From the NCBI GenBank assembly GCA_959347315.1, contig OY365809.1, positions 41,246,790 to 41,310,789 of the forward strand: DNA of 64,000 nt. The letters are read 5' to 3'. Positions within the stretch are counted from its first letter, which is position 1; every line of letters begins with the position of its first letter. This document shows, one piece after another, positions 11,946 through 24,168 of the stretch. The translations under genes were made by a program, and so were the position numbers. The notes beneath the pieces were generated by a model. That model saw only the letters and a program-made list of their open reading frames with translations. It made no database searches and was not told the DNA's origin. Source of the DNA: Bimastos eiseni. Lineage: Eukaryota > Annelida > Clitellata > Crassiclitellata > Lumbricidae.

Positions 11946-12614
11946 GAAGAAAGAAATGATTGTGAAGTTGAGGATGGATTGATAATGTATATCATTGTAT
12001 AATGTACAGTTATTTGAGCCTTTGCCGGCTCTTCGTTGTAGTGTATTATGAAACATAATAGTTACAGAGAACGCAATATAACATGGCAAACATTTACACA
12101 AAATAAACAATGCACGCAGTTTTGAACACACTTTTCACATACAGGACAGAAATCGATTTCTTTATTTAGGAGCGACATTAAATAAATGATTTTGAAACAT
12201 TTAATTTCTTTATTTTGGGCAAAGGTTCATCAAAGCCTAAATAAGATGCAGGTATGTGAGATTGTATAAAAGTCATAACCTTAGTGCATAAACCCCTTAA
12301 TTCCGGACTTAAGATAACCTATTTTGCGTGCATTTTAACGATTTGATCTAATTGTGATCAAAATATGAATTTGAAAATGACACCCGCTTCAGCCGTAGGA
12401 CAATCATGTTTTATAGTCATGAGCGATTTTTTAAAAACTTGGAGTATTTAGGCTTACCATATTGTCGTCTTTAATCGGCTAACTCTCACGCAGACATCAT
12501 TTTGCAGAATATCAGTAGTTAAAACCTAAGTCGATAATATTACGTAGTTTGCGATTCTATGACGTCATGGCGATTGTAAAATTGAAACGGTTTTATGACT
12601 AGTATTATTAAACG

Positions 12615-12655
12615 GACGATTTATAAAGCGCCGTAACGCTGCCATGCCGCTACAA
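12615..12655 (-). mobile_element. Short L2-like tail
   Basis: The minus strand reads ttgtagcggcatggcagcg then ttacggcgctttataaa. The same tail is on the plus strand at 48255-48310, ending in an att repeat. Confidence 0.4.
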
Positions 12656-13239
12656 GGGCGGCATCCGTACATTTTCCCTCTTCACACATACCTCTGGCTA
12701 TAGGCCTATTACCCATAAGGCATTCTCCCTCGCACATCCCCCCGTTTGATTACTAACCCAACATAGCTATTAATGTGATAACGCTTTATTTAGACGATTA
12801 AACTTTATTATTAATAATTTACAAACAATGTGCAATAATATTGCTGTCATTATGCGGGCAATGCATAGAAATCTTTACAAAATATCGCAATTTATTCGTG
12901 AAGTATATACACACAGCCATTATCATGCACATAACATTTGCCTTCAAGCTGGTTGAAACAAAAGCTATATTGGTGATAATAATTCCTCATAATCAGGAAG
13001 TTCAATTGATGCAATTAATCATGTTTAAATTGAATCTGGATTGATAGAAGTCGTCTGGTTAAACAGAAAATGTATTTAGGAACTCACAAGCATTGATCAG
13101 TAGGCATAATTAGCATCAGGAACCGTCCATAAATAACGTCACGTTTTTGGACGAATTTTAATCATCCCTCATCACGAAAAAACGCAGGATCCCCTCAGAT
13201 ATGATGTCACAAAGCGCTGCACTCCTCCCCGGTGAAATA

Positions 13240-13390
13240 GAGTTGTCCCGGGTCAGGTCGACCTGAGGGTCGCGTCGGATTGGGTAGGGTCACGAATATC
13301 TGTCGATTTGGCGGGTCGGGTCGGGTCGGGTCGAGATCCTGGTGGGTCGGGTTGGGTCCCAAACCCGAACCCATTTTGACCCACCAATTT
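13240..13390. repeat. GGGTC-rich repeat patch
   Basis: Repeated gggtcgggtc words and a closing inverted segment (gacccacc) form a GC-rich patch in AT-rich DNA. It may be the end of a DNA transposon. No partner terminus was identified. Confidence 0.4.
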
Positions 13391-13619
13391 ATTGCAGAGC
13401 TTAATTTTCAACTCTGTGCGTTTCAGAATAGTTTGTTGCGGTTTACATCTTTTATGCATGAATTCATTGGCAAGAGATCCTCAAGGCACCTGAGTGAGGA
13501 AAGAACAGACGGGTGCCTTAAATATATTTTAATCAGAGTGTAAAATAAAGTTTCACGAATATTGATTGACAACAAGTACGAGATTCGTGACAAAATTTCT
13601 GTATTTTTCCAATTTTGAC

Positions 13620-14065
13620 TGAGATATGCTGGATGTGCTGTTTCCGTGAAAGTGAAATCAATTAATCGAGTAAAGCCGTCGGTAGGAGCCTTAGTAATTA
13701 AGGGGCAATGTAGACCCAGTTTCAATAGGAAGATGGTCGGGTAAATGTCCACCAATCATAGTGAATTCGATGGTTTTGCAGATTCGATTTGTAAATATAT
13801 TATAAATGAGTGAAGTTGATGATTCGGTTATTCTCGTAGGTTGAGTGATGATAGATAGAAAATGGTATGATGACATTATATTGAGCATTATTGACCAGCC
13901 AGTAGGCTGGTCAATGTGTGTTCGTAAAATCAATATTAAAGTCACCCAGGATGTACATGTTTATCTTTACCTTTTGACTGAATTGCCGATAAGGTTCCAT
14001 TCTTTATTAAATGCCTATAAATCACATCCAGCTGGTGGCCTACATGTATAAATAACCCCAGTAAG
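13620..14065 (-). mobile_element. Non-LTR endonuclease-domain fragment
   Basis: Minus-strand frames show the endonuclease order YRPP-like (about 14040), a GDFNID-like motif read with a frameshift (about 13930), then ITQPTRITESS and IYNIFTN (about 13800-13850), and a GGHLPDHLP motif equivalent to SDHLP. This matches the apurinic endonuclease domain of CR1/jockey-like LINEs. It is broken by frameshifts. Confidence 0.55.
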
Positions 14066-14275
14066 AAAATAGGACTAATTGGCTCTTGACAATCGCAAAA
14101 CTAAGCACAGCTACGTAGCATGGGTAGAGCAAGCTGATGGCATTTCAAACGGTTGGTAGATTAAATTATTCTTAATAAAGAAACCTACTCCTCCTCCGCT
14201 GCCAGTGGTTCTACATTAATAATCGAAACGAAGCCTGGTATATTTGTATTGGACCAGCTGAGGCACCCGTCCTAG

Positions 14276-14345
14276 CCCAGGGTGAGACAGGATTTTGGCC
14301 CTGGAGTGGAGGAAGACGGCGGCCGCGGGATTCACCAACCCATTT
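14276..14345. repeat. Inverted partial copy of the 437-802 repeat
   Basis: It contains ggccctggagtggaggaaga, cggcggccgcggg and ttcaccaaccca, the reverse complement of the left-edge repeat core. Confidence 0.5.
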
Positions 14346-14387
14346 ACTAATCTCTACGTTTGGCCGAAATACTAAAAAAAACCTGAA

Positions 14388-14411
14388 GGGTTACTTTTAA
14401 TGACCCACCCT
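14388..14411. mobile_element. Isolated mariner terminal repeat
   Basis: gggttacttttaatgaccca followed by ccct is the reverse complement of the terminal repeat at 5382. No transposase lies next to it, so this is an element end left by deletion. Confidence 0.55.
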
Positions 14412-14419
14412 GTAGGTGC

Positions 14420-17400
14420 CCGTACTATGCACCTAGATGAGTTGGAGGAAAATAACTTGGTATGTGGAAGGTTTTAAGTGCGCCATCTCCCCATGAGAAT
14501 TATTACGTACATGAAAGCAAAGGCCAAAAGTACATTTTGAAACATATTAAAATATTTTAAAAAATAGTTTTGCATTTTACTAACTTGCAATTTAGAGAAT
14601 GAGACGAGTCAGACAGCTAACACTGAAATTTACAATAAAATAAAATGGTAGGCCTACACGATCCATCAATGTTTTTGTAAAATTGCCCTTTAATTGAAAT
14701 TTAAAAACGGTTACTTCATTTTGAAACCTCCTATTTTTAAAAGATTTTAAAACATAAAAATATTTAATATTTATCCTTTCGACAAGATTCATATTTCCAT
14801 CTTTCCAGACAATTCAAGAATGCTATCCGATGGCAGTTTCAATATTGTTTCTACTGTGACCTATGTCATTACGTTGGCCCTATTCACTTATTTTAACTGT
14901 TTTACTTACAGGAAAAGTAATGAAAACAGAAATCCATAATTTTTTCATTGGCTGAGTTGGATTGAATAATTATGAACGAATTTTTTTTGTTTTATGAAAA
15001 AGTTTATTATTCAGAAAATGTACTTCATTAAGCTAAGACATGCAGACCGGAAATGAATCATCAATGAAAGGCAATGACAGTAGTCACTACAGTAATTAAT
15101 TCGTCAATAAAATATAAGGTGCGATGGATCAAGGGGGACGTATTCTATGCTCAAATAAAGCAAGTGAACTTGAACGCACACCACACAATTTTAATTTTAC
15201 TATAATTGACAGTCAACACTACTAAGGATGCTGAATATAAATAAATTAAAATTTAAGAGCTTCAAAAAGGTCCCGGTACGCCGTACAGGCGCGTACCGTC
15301 AGAAAAGAACCCTGCGTGTCTTAATGTTGTTCAATACTTGCTGATTTCGAACCACTTGGAAGCTTCGTTCAGCAGTCAAAATCATTTATTTTATATCACT
15401 AGGCCTTCATCTGTGGAACAGTTATCGCACAACTGGGCTTGACAGTCATTTGTGCAAATAAATTCTGCTCTCGGTCATTTTACTTTGCAAGAGAAGAATT
15501 CGCTGAAATCGAGAGTATGAAGAGTTCAGACTGAAACATGCAGAGCTGAACTTTCCTTTTGGGCATTATTCAAATGGAGAATCAATCCATCTGTTCTTCA
15601 GAATGATTTTCAATAGCAATGCCGTCTGCGACTATTTAGCTATGAGAGCTCGGATTTTCAGGCATGGCATTGCAAACACAAGAAGCGAGAACTACTTGTG
15701 TTCGAAGATAACAAGTTAATAGTTTTACGATAATATCCCAGCAAATCCTTTACATTGAATCCACAAGTTTCGCACTTAAGTCGATGAAATATATTTGTTG
15801 CAGAATGTTTCTATAAAACTATTCCAGAATTATAAACATTTTCTTTAACTGTCTGAGATAGTTGCGATCGAAAATGCAACATCTTTCTTTTCCCTATAAG
15901 TAGGGGCCTACACCAACTATATAAGGAGTGGTCCTGAACATCTTGTGCGGTGAGAAGCGCTTCATAAATGAACATGTCTAATATAACAAACTACATTACA
16001 AATGTTGTTGTTCACTTACATTTCTTTTGTGCACCAGGATTGCAAATAACTTATATTCAAAGTCTAAAGTTAGGCTTATAAAATAAAAGTTGGATTCCAA
16101 GATAACAACTGACAATTACATTTAGCCTATTTCTTGAGAAATTCGACGGGTTTAACTAGCCTAATTCCTTGAGCAAGTGTGTGCTTTTGTGTGAAGGTCC
16201 ACCAATACGATACGGTTGAAAAACCCTATACTGCAACTATACGCCTACGAACGGTCAGTTCTTAATTCTTATTAATGTATGGGAGTGGTGTAGCAACTTC
16301 TGATCTTTGTCAAAAGCCCTTCTATTCTGTTATTATCAACTGTTGGAGGACTTTCATAAAGTAACTTTTAAAGCCTGTCTAAAATATTACGCCTTTTGTG
16401 GGCTCATGCCAGCGGCTGGAAAATGTCGCATAATTTTTATTTAGTCAGTTAGAGATAGTGTTCCACCAGATCAGACGCCATAGTTAATCTTCCTCAGGGC
16501 ACAACATTATTCAAATCAATTGCAAAATATCTGCAGAATACGATTGTTTGTGTCAAAAGACATAGAGCTATTTGCCCGTAAAACAACTAAACATAATCGT
16601 GCCTTTTCGGTGGTTGGAAAGTCGCTCTGATACAGTATCCCTCTGGCGCTGCGCCATATAAATCTTCGCAATGAATGAGTGACTGATTGAATATGACAAT
16701 ACAGAAAAGGTTGTAAAAGCATTGGTATGAGGATAGGGAATGGTACATTGAAATATTTGAACAAGCAAGGTATTAAATCTGTAGCCATATTCAAAACCTC
16801 CAAAAGAAATTTGAAATGCCTTTAAAATTTCATAAAAACATTATTAATGAGGAAGTTGCGAGTCTTTAGTGTGTCAGTGTTCAGTTCAGACAGCCGAAAC
16901 ATTTGAGATTCAATCATGAGAAATAGATTTTTAATTAGTGGATTTGTGGGTTTCTGAATAACTCTGCGAAAAGATCCAAGTATGACAGCGCTGACCACGT
17001 AATTGCTGACGTAACGTTGGAAAGGACAAACCAGAAACAGGCAACGAATCAGCATATAAGTAAGTAAGCATATTTTGAACGGGAAGCAGATCATTGAAGT
17101 ATATGAAGAAACAATCAACAAGGCCGAAATCTAGCAGCGACAAAAATAATGTAGTGCTCACTATTAAACTATTTCATACACTGCCTGCACCATTGAAATA
17201 GTTTTGCGTAAACGCGGTGTGTCAGGTTTCAATTGAAAATAAAATTGAAAAGCTGTTCGCTGTCGTTACTTGCATAATTATGGCACTTTTGTCTATAATC
17301 GTATTGGTAAGGACACGAACATGGAATAAACTAATGAGTTATGTTTCTCTGTGTAATAGAGCTCAAAGCACTGTGTAACGTGGAACATCTCAATTTTGGA

Positions 17401-17690
17401 ATAAAGAGTGTGTCCAACAGAAGCCTGATAGCGTGCTAATTGCTGACCAAAACACTTCCAGTTCAGGTTTCTGCATCGCAAAATTGGTGCCTACAATGGA
17501 GACCAATGTAGTGAGAGAGAAAATTGATCTACTGCGTCATGCTTAGAATAACCATCCGCACTTCAACGGAATCTGAACTCGTCACAATTATTACAAATTT
17601 GCTTTACTCTCATCACGTGGAAGGGTATTGCAATCGCCACCACAGTTGAAATTACGACAGTAGGCCTACGTACCAGAATGCTTGCATACA
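14420..17690. other. No gene recognised
   Basis: AT-rich sequence without convincing exons. An L2-like tail (ggtgagaagcgcttcataaa) lies near 15949-15968. A strong gtaagtg donor on the minus strand near 16015 has no recognisable domain beside it, although it could belong to an undetected upstream exon of gene B. Confidence 0.4.
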
Positions 17691-17694
17691 TGCT

Positions 17695-17940
17695 TGTGTG
17701 GCACAGTGGCCGATCGGTTAGAGCGGCCAGCCCGTAGCTTTCAGTGTGCGCTGAGCGAGCGGGTTCGAGGCTCGGCCGGGGAGTCACTGTGTAGGGACCT
17801 TGAGCAAGTCCTTCGCGCACAATTGCTCTGCAGTACAACTGCAATTGCGCCGTCGAGGCGTGCATATGCACTTCGGAGCCAAAAATGTTGGAAGAAGGGC
17901 GGTATCAAATTTCGGTAATAAATAAATAAATACATAAAAT
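17695..17940 (+). mobile_element. tRNA-derived SINE, full-length copy
   Basis: The head has pol III promoter boxes: an A box in gtggcacagtggccgatcgg and a B box in gggttcgaggc. The body runs through gggaccttgagcaagtcctt and ends with an aata repeat tail. Copies also lie at 27225, 33651 and 35393. It sits just downstream of gene A. Confidence 0.8.
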
Positions 17941-18619
17941 GTTTGTTATACTTTACCCAGCTTAGTGGTAGTGCAGATGTCATAATTTACAGATTACAAA
18001 CAGTTGGTCATTAAAATACACACGGCAGTCATAAGCTAGGCTACACCACATTTCTAGGGAAGACTTAGGATTAAATTAACCCACTGCGACACAGTACGGC
18101 AACATTTCAAACTACTCAAGCAGTCGAGATGCAGCAGATGAAGCAGGGTTTTACAGCGTTTATTGTACTTGGCCTATAGTTAATAAATTGACCGACATCA
18201 GATTCTGTTAGAAATAGCTAATTGACAAAGTTTCAAATCAAAATATGTAGCGAATAATTTGAGCATAATCATCGTAAATATAATTTTGAAGTGACATGTT
18301 TACTTCAATATGCATGCATACATTTTAAACAACCAAATGCACTAATAAATAATAGTTACATGCTTCCCCTTTGACAAATTAGCTATATCTTAAATGTTGT
18401 ACCTAGTCCACAGTCACAGTTCAGGTGGTACTCACGGCCTCAATTCCACAACCGTATTGGGAAACAACATTCTTCAGCATTTGGTGTAGGCTCCGATCAA
18501 AAGATTGTAGGATGATGAACATGACATTAACGAAGTTTGACTAATTGCAGCTTTCTTAAGAAGCAAATCGAATAGCGGTTACATAAAAATGACTTGATCG
18601 AAGATTATAAAATCATCAG

Positions 18620-18730
18620 TCACTCATGTTCGACCGGAACATCATTCAATACATCGGGTGTGATTTCTTCTGGAGGCGGCGTCATGGGTTTTGTATATTG
18701 GGCTTCTTCCTTTTCTTCAAAACTGGAGAC
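18620..18730 (-). CDS. Probable C-terminal cytoplasmic exon of gene A, with stop codon
   Basis: A good acceptor (cacttcttgttccag) opens a frame of 36 codons ending in TGA: VSSFEEKEEAQYTKP, then a TPPPEE segment, and a final VEHE. It is acidic and proline-containing, like a cytoplasmic tail. This frame needs phase 0, but the membrane exon leaves phase 2, so an unseen small exon (phase 2 to 0) is needed. Direct splicing would instead give a 16-residue basic tail with KKRKK, stopping at 18682-18684. Alternative splicing could use both. An AATAAA appears downstream on the minus strand near 18160. Confidence 0.5.
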   Translation of the reverse strand, partial: VSSFEEKEEAQYTKPMTPPPEEITPDVLNDVPVEHE

Positions 18731-19240
18731 CTGGAACAAGAAGTGGAACGATGCACATAGCTTGGTTGAATAGTAGGATTTTCCAGCCATAAAAATGGAA
18801 CGTCAAGGATTTCCAAATGTAACTGCAGATCTTTTGTTTGACCATGATAATTATTAGAGGGCTTAAGTTAGTTAGTTAGATGCGACAATACAGAAAAAGC
18901 TGAAGGGTTTATTCATTCGCATATTTTAGAAGTACGTTGCCTAAAGTTAATGAAATGTCTGAATTGCTTGATCTCCTGCCGGTAACCATTTTTCCCTCAC
19001 AGAGATTTGCTTGGACGAACATTTTGTGGACCTAATTACCGTCTTGGCTATAAATTTATTAATAGATCTAGATCTACCGGGCAAGGGGGGGCGGTGTCAT
19101 TTTTTTAATTAAAAAATGGTTTATTGAAAATGGTAAGAAGAGGGTAGAGAAGTATCTACCCCTACCTCTTTTGAGGGTTTATTCATTCGCATGTTGCTTA
19201 AAGGAGGTCACACTTCAATATGAGTTGTAAAATGTATATA
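18731..19240. other. Gene A intron; nothing else recognised
   Basis: Mostly AT-rich intron sequence with a short gggggggcgg patch near 19085. No exon was found that would link phase 2 of the membrane exon with phase 0 of the tail. Confidence 0.4.
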
Positions 19241-19244
19241 AGCA

Positions 19245-19620
19245 CCTAATTACAGCTGGATTAATAAAAAGAATTCCGATCAACTAGAAGTCGGATTAAG
19301 GAAAGAATTCTGTTAGCTACGTTTGTAGAAGCAGCATTAAGTAAAGGAATTATATGCTCAACTACAAGATGAATTGATGACAAGAATGCGGTTTAAATGG
19401 AAGTGGAAATGAGAAAAAATTAATGAAAGGAATTCTTTTCACTTGAAGGTAGATTCATGAAAACAATTCTATTCAACTAGGGGCTGGATTGATGAAAAGA
19501 TTGCCGCTTCAGTGGAAACTAGAATGCTGAAAAGATTTCTACTTAACTAGACGCTTAGTCTTTGAAAAGAAATCCGTCTGATTAGAGGCGGGATTGATTA
19601 GATGAATGCTGTTGAAATGG
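19245..19620. repeat. Minisatellite array of the gctggattgatgaaaa family (plus orientation)
   Basis: About nine degenerate units of 35-45 bp carry words such as ctggattaataaaaag, gattgatgaaaag and aatggaag. It lies in the long intron between the membrane and tail exons of gene A. Confidence 0.75.
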
Positions 19621-19739
19621 AAGCAGGAGTTATATATGTTCTTGTCTCTCAGCCACGCGCAGCTATTGCGCGCTCGGTATTGTCCGCGCGGTAATTGAAC
19701 GATACCTAGCAAAGGCCCTCGATGCACCAGGAACCATCT

Positions 19740-21060
19740 TTATTCATTAGATCCATATCAATATCGCAATGAAACTTTAAGTGAAATTACGTTTAGTGGT
19801 CCCGGAAGGGATCGAAAGGTCCCTCTAGATAGGGGCTCTACGTACAATTAGGCCTACTATTACAAATCAAAACAGGACGGACGTAAGACAGCGAAGTAAT
19901 GGTTCTGCAAGAGATTGATAGAAAGAAACAAAATACATCAGGCATAACTTAGCCAGTAGTGAAACTAAGAATAAAGAAAGAACCTGAAAATCTAGATATT
20001 TGGGCTAGCTAAATAAACACAAGACTGGTTAACAAGTTAAAGTAAAAACATTGGCTATTCGGGACCCTTTATATTTGGTATATGACGCAATCGTTCCATT
20101 TCGTTAAGAGATTTTTGATTACAAATCATCAATGATCTAAACTTGCCAGAGTGAAGCTCGTCAAGGAGGACTCGTTCGAGTGGTTAAACGATATTTATAT
20201 TTGTTGCATTTTTGTCATTTTTTTCAATTTTTCAGTTTTGACCGTCAAAATTTGATACATTGCATTGTAATGCAAGTCTGAAATGTGTGCAAAACATCAA
20301 CTACGTAGGTCGACGGGAACATACCTGGAAACGAGTTGGAATAAGTCGTACCAACCGCGACAAACTTTAACGCAAGCCAAGTCAAATAAAAGAGGGTAAA
20401 AAGACTAGTTGAAATGCAGCACGTGAAACAGTTTTATCAGAGTTTGCTGTAGACGGTGCTAGGAAGGTCATCGAACTTTGGACATAATCCTTGTGTAAGG
20501 TAGACGGCTGTTTCGTCTTATTTTAGTTAAGTAAGACCTGTTAAAGTCTCAAGTTGCACATTTAAGACGTTTGGCTAATGCTGTGCTTAAAGTCAACCAT
20601 TAGCTCTTTGTTTCGAGCCGAATAAGGCCAACCGAGTTGCTAGTTTTGCTGGATCTGTTCGTTTTCTCCGTTTTCTTCACGCATGTGTTGTACCTTTGTG
20701 GAACTTGCACGTTGTGTTCAGGTTGTATGATACTTTGTTAATAAATATATTCTTTATACGTAAGGAATTCCTTAGACTCGTACGCTCGTCAAAGTAGTAT
20801 CTTAACAAACTATAGAACTGAAGAAATAAGTGAAAGGATATATACAGTTTGGTCATAAAAGAATTCATGCCATGATCATAGAACAGCAAGGATATCCAAA
20901 TGTGACCTTGTAGACCGTTTATTTGACCTTAATATTAGAGGGCTAAACTATTGATATCACAATTATTGTCCATTGAAATATTTGAACACAATGAGCAAGG
21001 TGATAAATCTGCTGCTGCTAAAAGCTTACAAGAAGTAATTTGAATTGCCCTTAAAATTTC
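19740..21060. other. Gene A intron; nothing recognised
   Basis: No coding motif or known element was recognised. A minus-strand gtatgttc site near 20320 could end a 40-nt phase 2-to-0 exon, but its acceptor is poor. Confidence 0.35.
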
Positions 21061-21068
21061 ATTCATTT

Positions 21069-21262
21069 CCTGAGAAGTGGCATTTGTTGTTCTTTATCGT
21101 TATCCGGAGGCAGCGATATCCTGAGAAGTGGCATTTGTTGTTCTTTATCGTTATCCGGAGGCAGCGATTTCCTGAGAAGTGGCATTTGTTGTTCTTTATC
21201 GTTATCCGGAGGCAGCGATTCCCTGAGAAGTGGCATTTGTTGCTCTTTATCGTTGCTTTTTC
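21069..21262. repeat. 51-bp tandem repeat, about 3.8 copies
   Basis: Copies begin cctgagaagtggcatttgtt at 21069, 21120, 21171 and 21222, nearly identical. Because 51 is a multiple of three, both strands show repeating peptide frames. These frames are artefacts of the repeat unless transcription says otherwise. The near-identity points to recent expansion. Confidence 0.85.
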
Positions 21263-22504
21263 TACAAAATAAATGGAAAAAACTGTGCGCATACATGCAG
21301 TTTGGTCGCTAGAAATTTCAAGATATCAAGCTAGATCTGCAAGGATATCCCAATGCGATAGCGTTGAGTACGTGCTTATTCGTGCACTAGTGTTAAAAGT
21401 TTGATGTGACATAACAGAGTGTTGAAGAGCCGATAACACCTGGACAGGTGCAGTCCATTGAATTTATGAACACGCACTAAACAAGCTAATCAATCTCTAG
21501 CTTTAGCCAATAGACAAAATTTACAAGAAGTCATAAGAATTGACAATAAAATTCAAGTCAAACAGTTATTAATTGTTCAAAGTTGCCTGATTTTGCAAAC
21601 GCCAGCTGATATTTGAACTAATATAACGAATTCAACAGTCATTTTTATTACAAAAGCGTGCAAAATAATTTTTATCATTTACAGATGTTTCTTGAGCTGT
21701 CTTTCTCATCAAAGAACGTGTTTTCTGCTTAAGTAGGCTTCGGCACAATATATAAACGCAAAATCACATTTACAGAAATGTCACGCTGAATGGAATGGTT
21801 GTCGAGGTCATATCAACCCTGACCGCAGGGTTCTCTGAGGCGTGGTGTCATCATAGCTTCGAGATTTTGGAAAAAAATCCATAACGACAAGGGGCAAGGG
21901 TGAGCTTCGTAGCTCCCAGTGGGGCGAAACCTCAGAGGTCTGAGCAATAATTAGCTGTTATTGTCATTGTTGGGACTTGTTTCCTTGAAGTGTTCCAACA
22001 ATGATTTATTAAAAAGGCACCGAAATCATTTCGAAGTGTGAAAAATTGATATGTGCGGCCATTATGCACTGAGTTCTTATAAACTCGAGTTTAGCAGCTA
22101 TATAGCTTGAATATTTCTTTTATCAGCAGTCTGCAGGCCAGCAATTCGTAATCGCTGAAGGAAACCGTTATGAAGTTTTACATTTCAAACATGAGCATAC
22201 TAAAGGAGCGCCAAGACTCAACAGTTACTTGATGTCGCCACATTTCAGTTTCCGTGACTCGCATTATTGTAGCTGACATTTGAAATATACTGCATATTAA
22301 TAACTGATATAAATGTCATGCGAAAGTTCAGAACTACAGAAAAACAGTTGTGTAGTTGTATCTTTTCTGTTACATCTTCGTAAGGCACTGAGGATGGACG
22401 CTGCTCAGTGGGGGCTATGAGCAAGGTTCGCTCCAAGGCGCCACAGAGGCAGCTACATGTACGCCACTGCTCGACAGTCACTTGATGTCGCGCCACAGAT
22501 CAGT

Positions 22505-22605
22505 TTCCAGGGTTCTGTATCGATAGTCTGAAGGTTCGATAATCCGAAAAAATGTCCAACCTACGGACTATCGAATCTTCGGAAGGGGATCAACTGACGG
22601 GGGAT
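22505..22605. repeat. Terminal-word cluster (gatagtctgaaggttcgata)
   Basis: Words such as cgataatccgaa and ggactatcgaatcttcgg occur in direct and inverted forms. The same words flank the minisatellite core of the palindromic element at 27537-28101, so this is a fragment of a related element. Confidence 0.45.
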
Positions 22606-22919
22606 CAAAAGACGTAGAACCGCCGTTACTAATATACCTGTGTAAACAACAGAGGGCGTTTCCTGGGGTGAATATTGCGACGGTCGCTGAATTTCGTTGC
22701 ATTCGGGGGCAAGTTGTAGCCTTTCTGTGCAATGGGAGGAAACGGGTTCAATCGTGAGCTATTATATTTTCCGTTCCGTGATTCTTCACGGGTTAACAGC
22801 TAGTATATAATAACGGCTGCACAGATAAGTCCGATTTGAGCACTGTCCTGTTAAATGATATCTCAGAAAATGACCATACAATAATGTTCATAGTGGTGTG
22901 GTGTAGACTATAATGTAAA

Positions 22920-23110
22920 TTAATCAACCAATCAATGAAGCTTGATACAACGCCACTTGAAATCTACTCGGAGGCGCTCCCAGTCCAACCACGGCCAAAG
23001 AGGTCAGATATGAGAGAAGAGTAAAAAGAAGATGAGGAGTTCCACAACAGAAGAAGCATAATGCTGCAACGTAGCAGTGCTTGAGAATGGAACGTTGAGA
23101 AGGCCCTGTA
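22920..23110 (-). mobile_element. CR1-like LINE 3' fragment
   Basis: The minus strand carries the tail words gggagcgcctccgagtag and the coding end upstream, in the same arrangement as the other CR1 tails here. It is diverged. Confidence 0.4.
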
Positions 23111-23559
23111 AAGAGGGCCCTGTAAATATAGCTATTTTGCCTTTGCAACGGGGCCGGATAGACCTCAAACGTACGTAACCATGAGAGTAAGGATCCACGA
23201 AATGTACGCGGTGCAACAGAGGAGGGGATTCTGAAAATCTGATTTTTTTCCGCACGTAATATATGGATGGGCCCTTACAAGATACAATAACCATTGGAAG
23301 TCATTATTCCAAGTTCGCATACATCGCCACAAAAATTAATGGCGTCAGCAACTGGTGAGTGCTTAGGTTACATGTATAGGATACAAAATGCATAGTATGA
23401 AGTAGTTGTTACAATAATTTTCAAGAGTAATTGAATACATAACTTAGTTGTTTTGCACATTATTATATTGAGACTGTTTTCTATCTTAATTGCTATTCCA
23501 CTTGACAATGAATGAGATAAGGCCTATATTAATTTTTTAAACACGCTTTGTTTACGATT

Positions 23560-23740
23560 AGTGACGACGATTCGCATTTTTCTGTCAAGATGTGTAAGTT
23601 GAATTGCGATAAGCTGAAAACCTGTGTAAGCAATAACTATTGTCTTGCACACTTTGGAAATAAGTATGTCTCCATGTACCGGGTGTGCGTTTGGAGGAAA
23701 AACCAAATCGAATTCAGTCGGTCGTCCTGCATACGTTGAA
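23560..23740 (+). CDS. Unassigned cysteine-rich open frame
   Basis: From about 23560 a plus-strand frame encodes SDDDSHFSVKMCKLNCDK, TC, YC, VCVW and a final CIR before TGA: six cysteines in about 55 residues. A possible acceptor (ttacgattag) lies just before it. No family is recognised, and it is on the strand opposite gene A within an intron, so chance is likely. Confidence 0.2.
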
Positions 23741-24080
23741 CGATAAGATGCTCTCTTGTTTTGCGTTACATTCTTGGTTGTGCTCCATCTTACTTGAGTG
23801 ATCTCTGCTACAGCGCGTCGGGTGCTTCGTTCTGCGACGAGGGGTGGGCTTCTAGTTCCGCGTGATCGCTAGGATATTAAGCAGCACCGTTGTTACTCGC
23901 TTGTGCATGGGCCCTTCACTGTGGAATGATCTACCACGTGAGCTCCGCTCTTTGCTCGTGGCCCAGCCGTCAAGTTTTTACAAGTCGCTCAAAACCTTTT
24001 TCTTTAGTCGTGGCTGGGCTAGGAGCGCTCCTAGGTAGATTTCTTTAAGGGGCGCTATACAATACTCATAATGAATGAAT
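23737..24080 (+). mobile_element. CR1-like LINE, C-terminus and 3' tail
   Basis: Frames give LAPSYLSDL, then MGPSLWNDLPRELRSL and FFFSRGWARSAP. The tail is ggagcgctcctaggtagatt and aaggggcgctatac, ending in (atga)n. This order is diagnostic of the CR1/L2 type. Confidence 0.7.
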
Positions 24081-24168
24081 GAATCGTAAACGTATCGTAA
24101 TCGTAATCTCAACATTTCTACATCGCCTACAAAAGCGAAGTCGCAGGATTCAGCTTATTCATAGGCGC

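Noticed and set aside
17695..17790. tRNA gene
   Set aside because: A and B boxes are present, but they head a SINE with a conserved non-tRNA body and an aata tail, and the same unit recurs at three other sites.
21045..21296. Repeat protein with a 17-residue motif
   Set aside because: Both strands are open because of a 51-bp tandem repeat. There is no start context, splice site or homologue to support coding.
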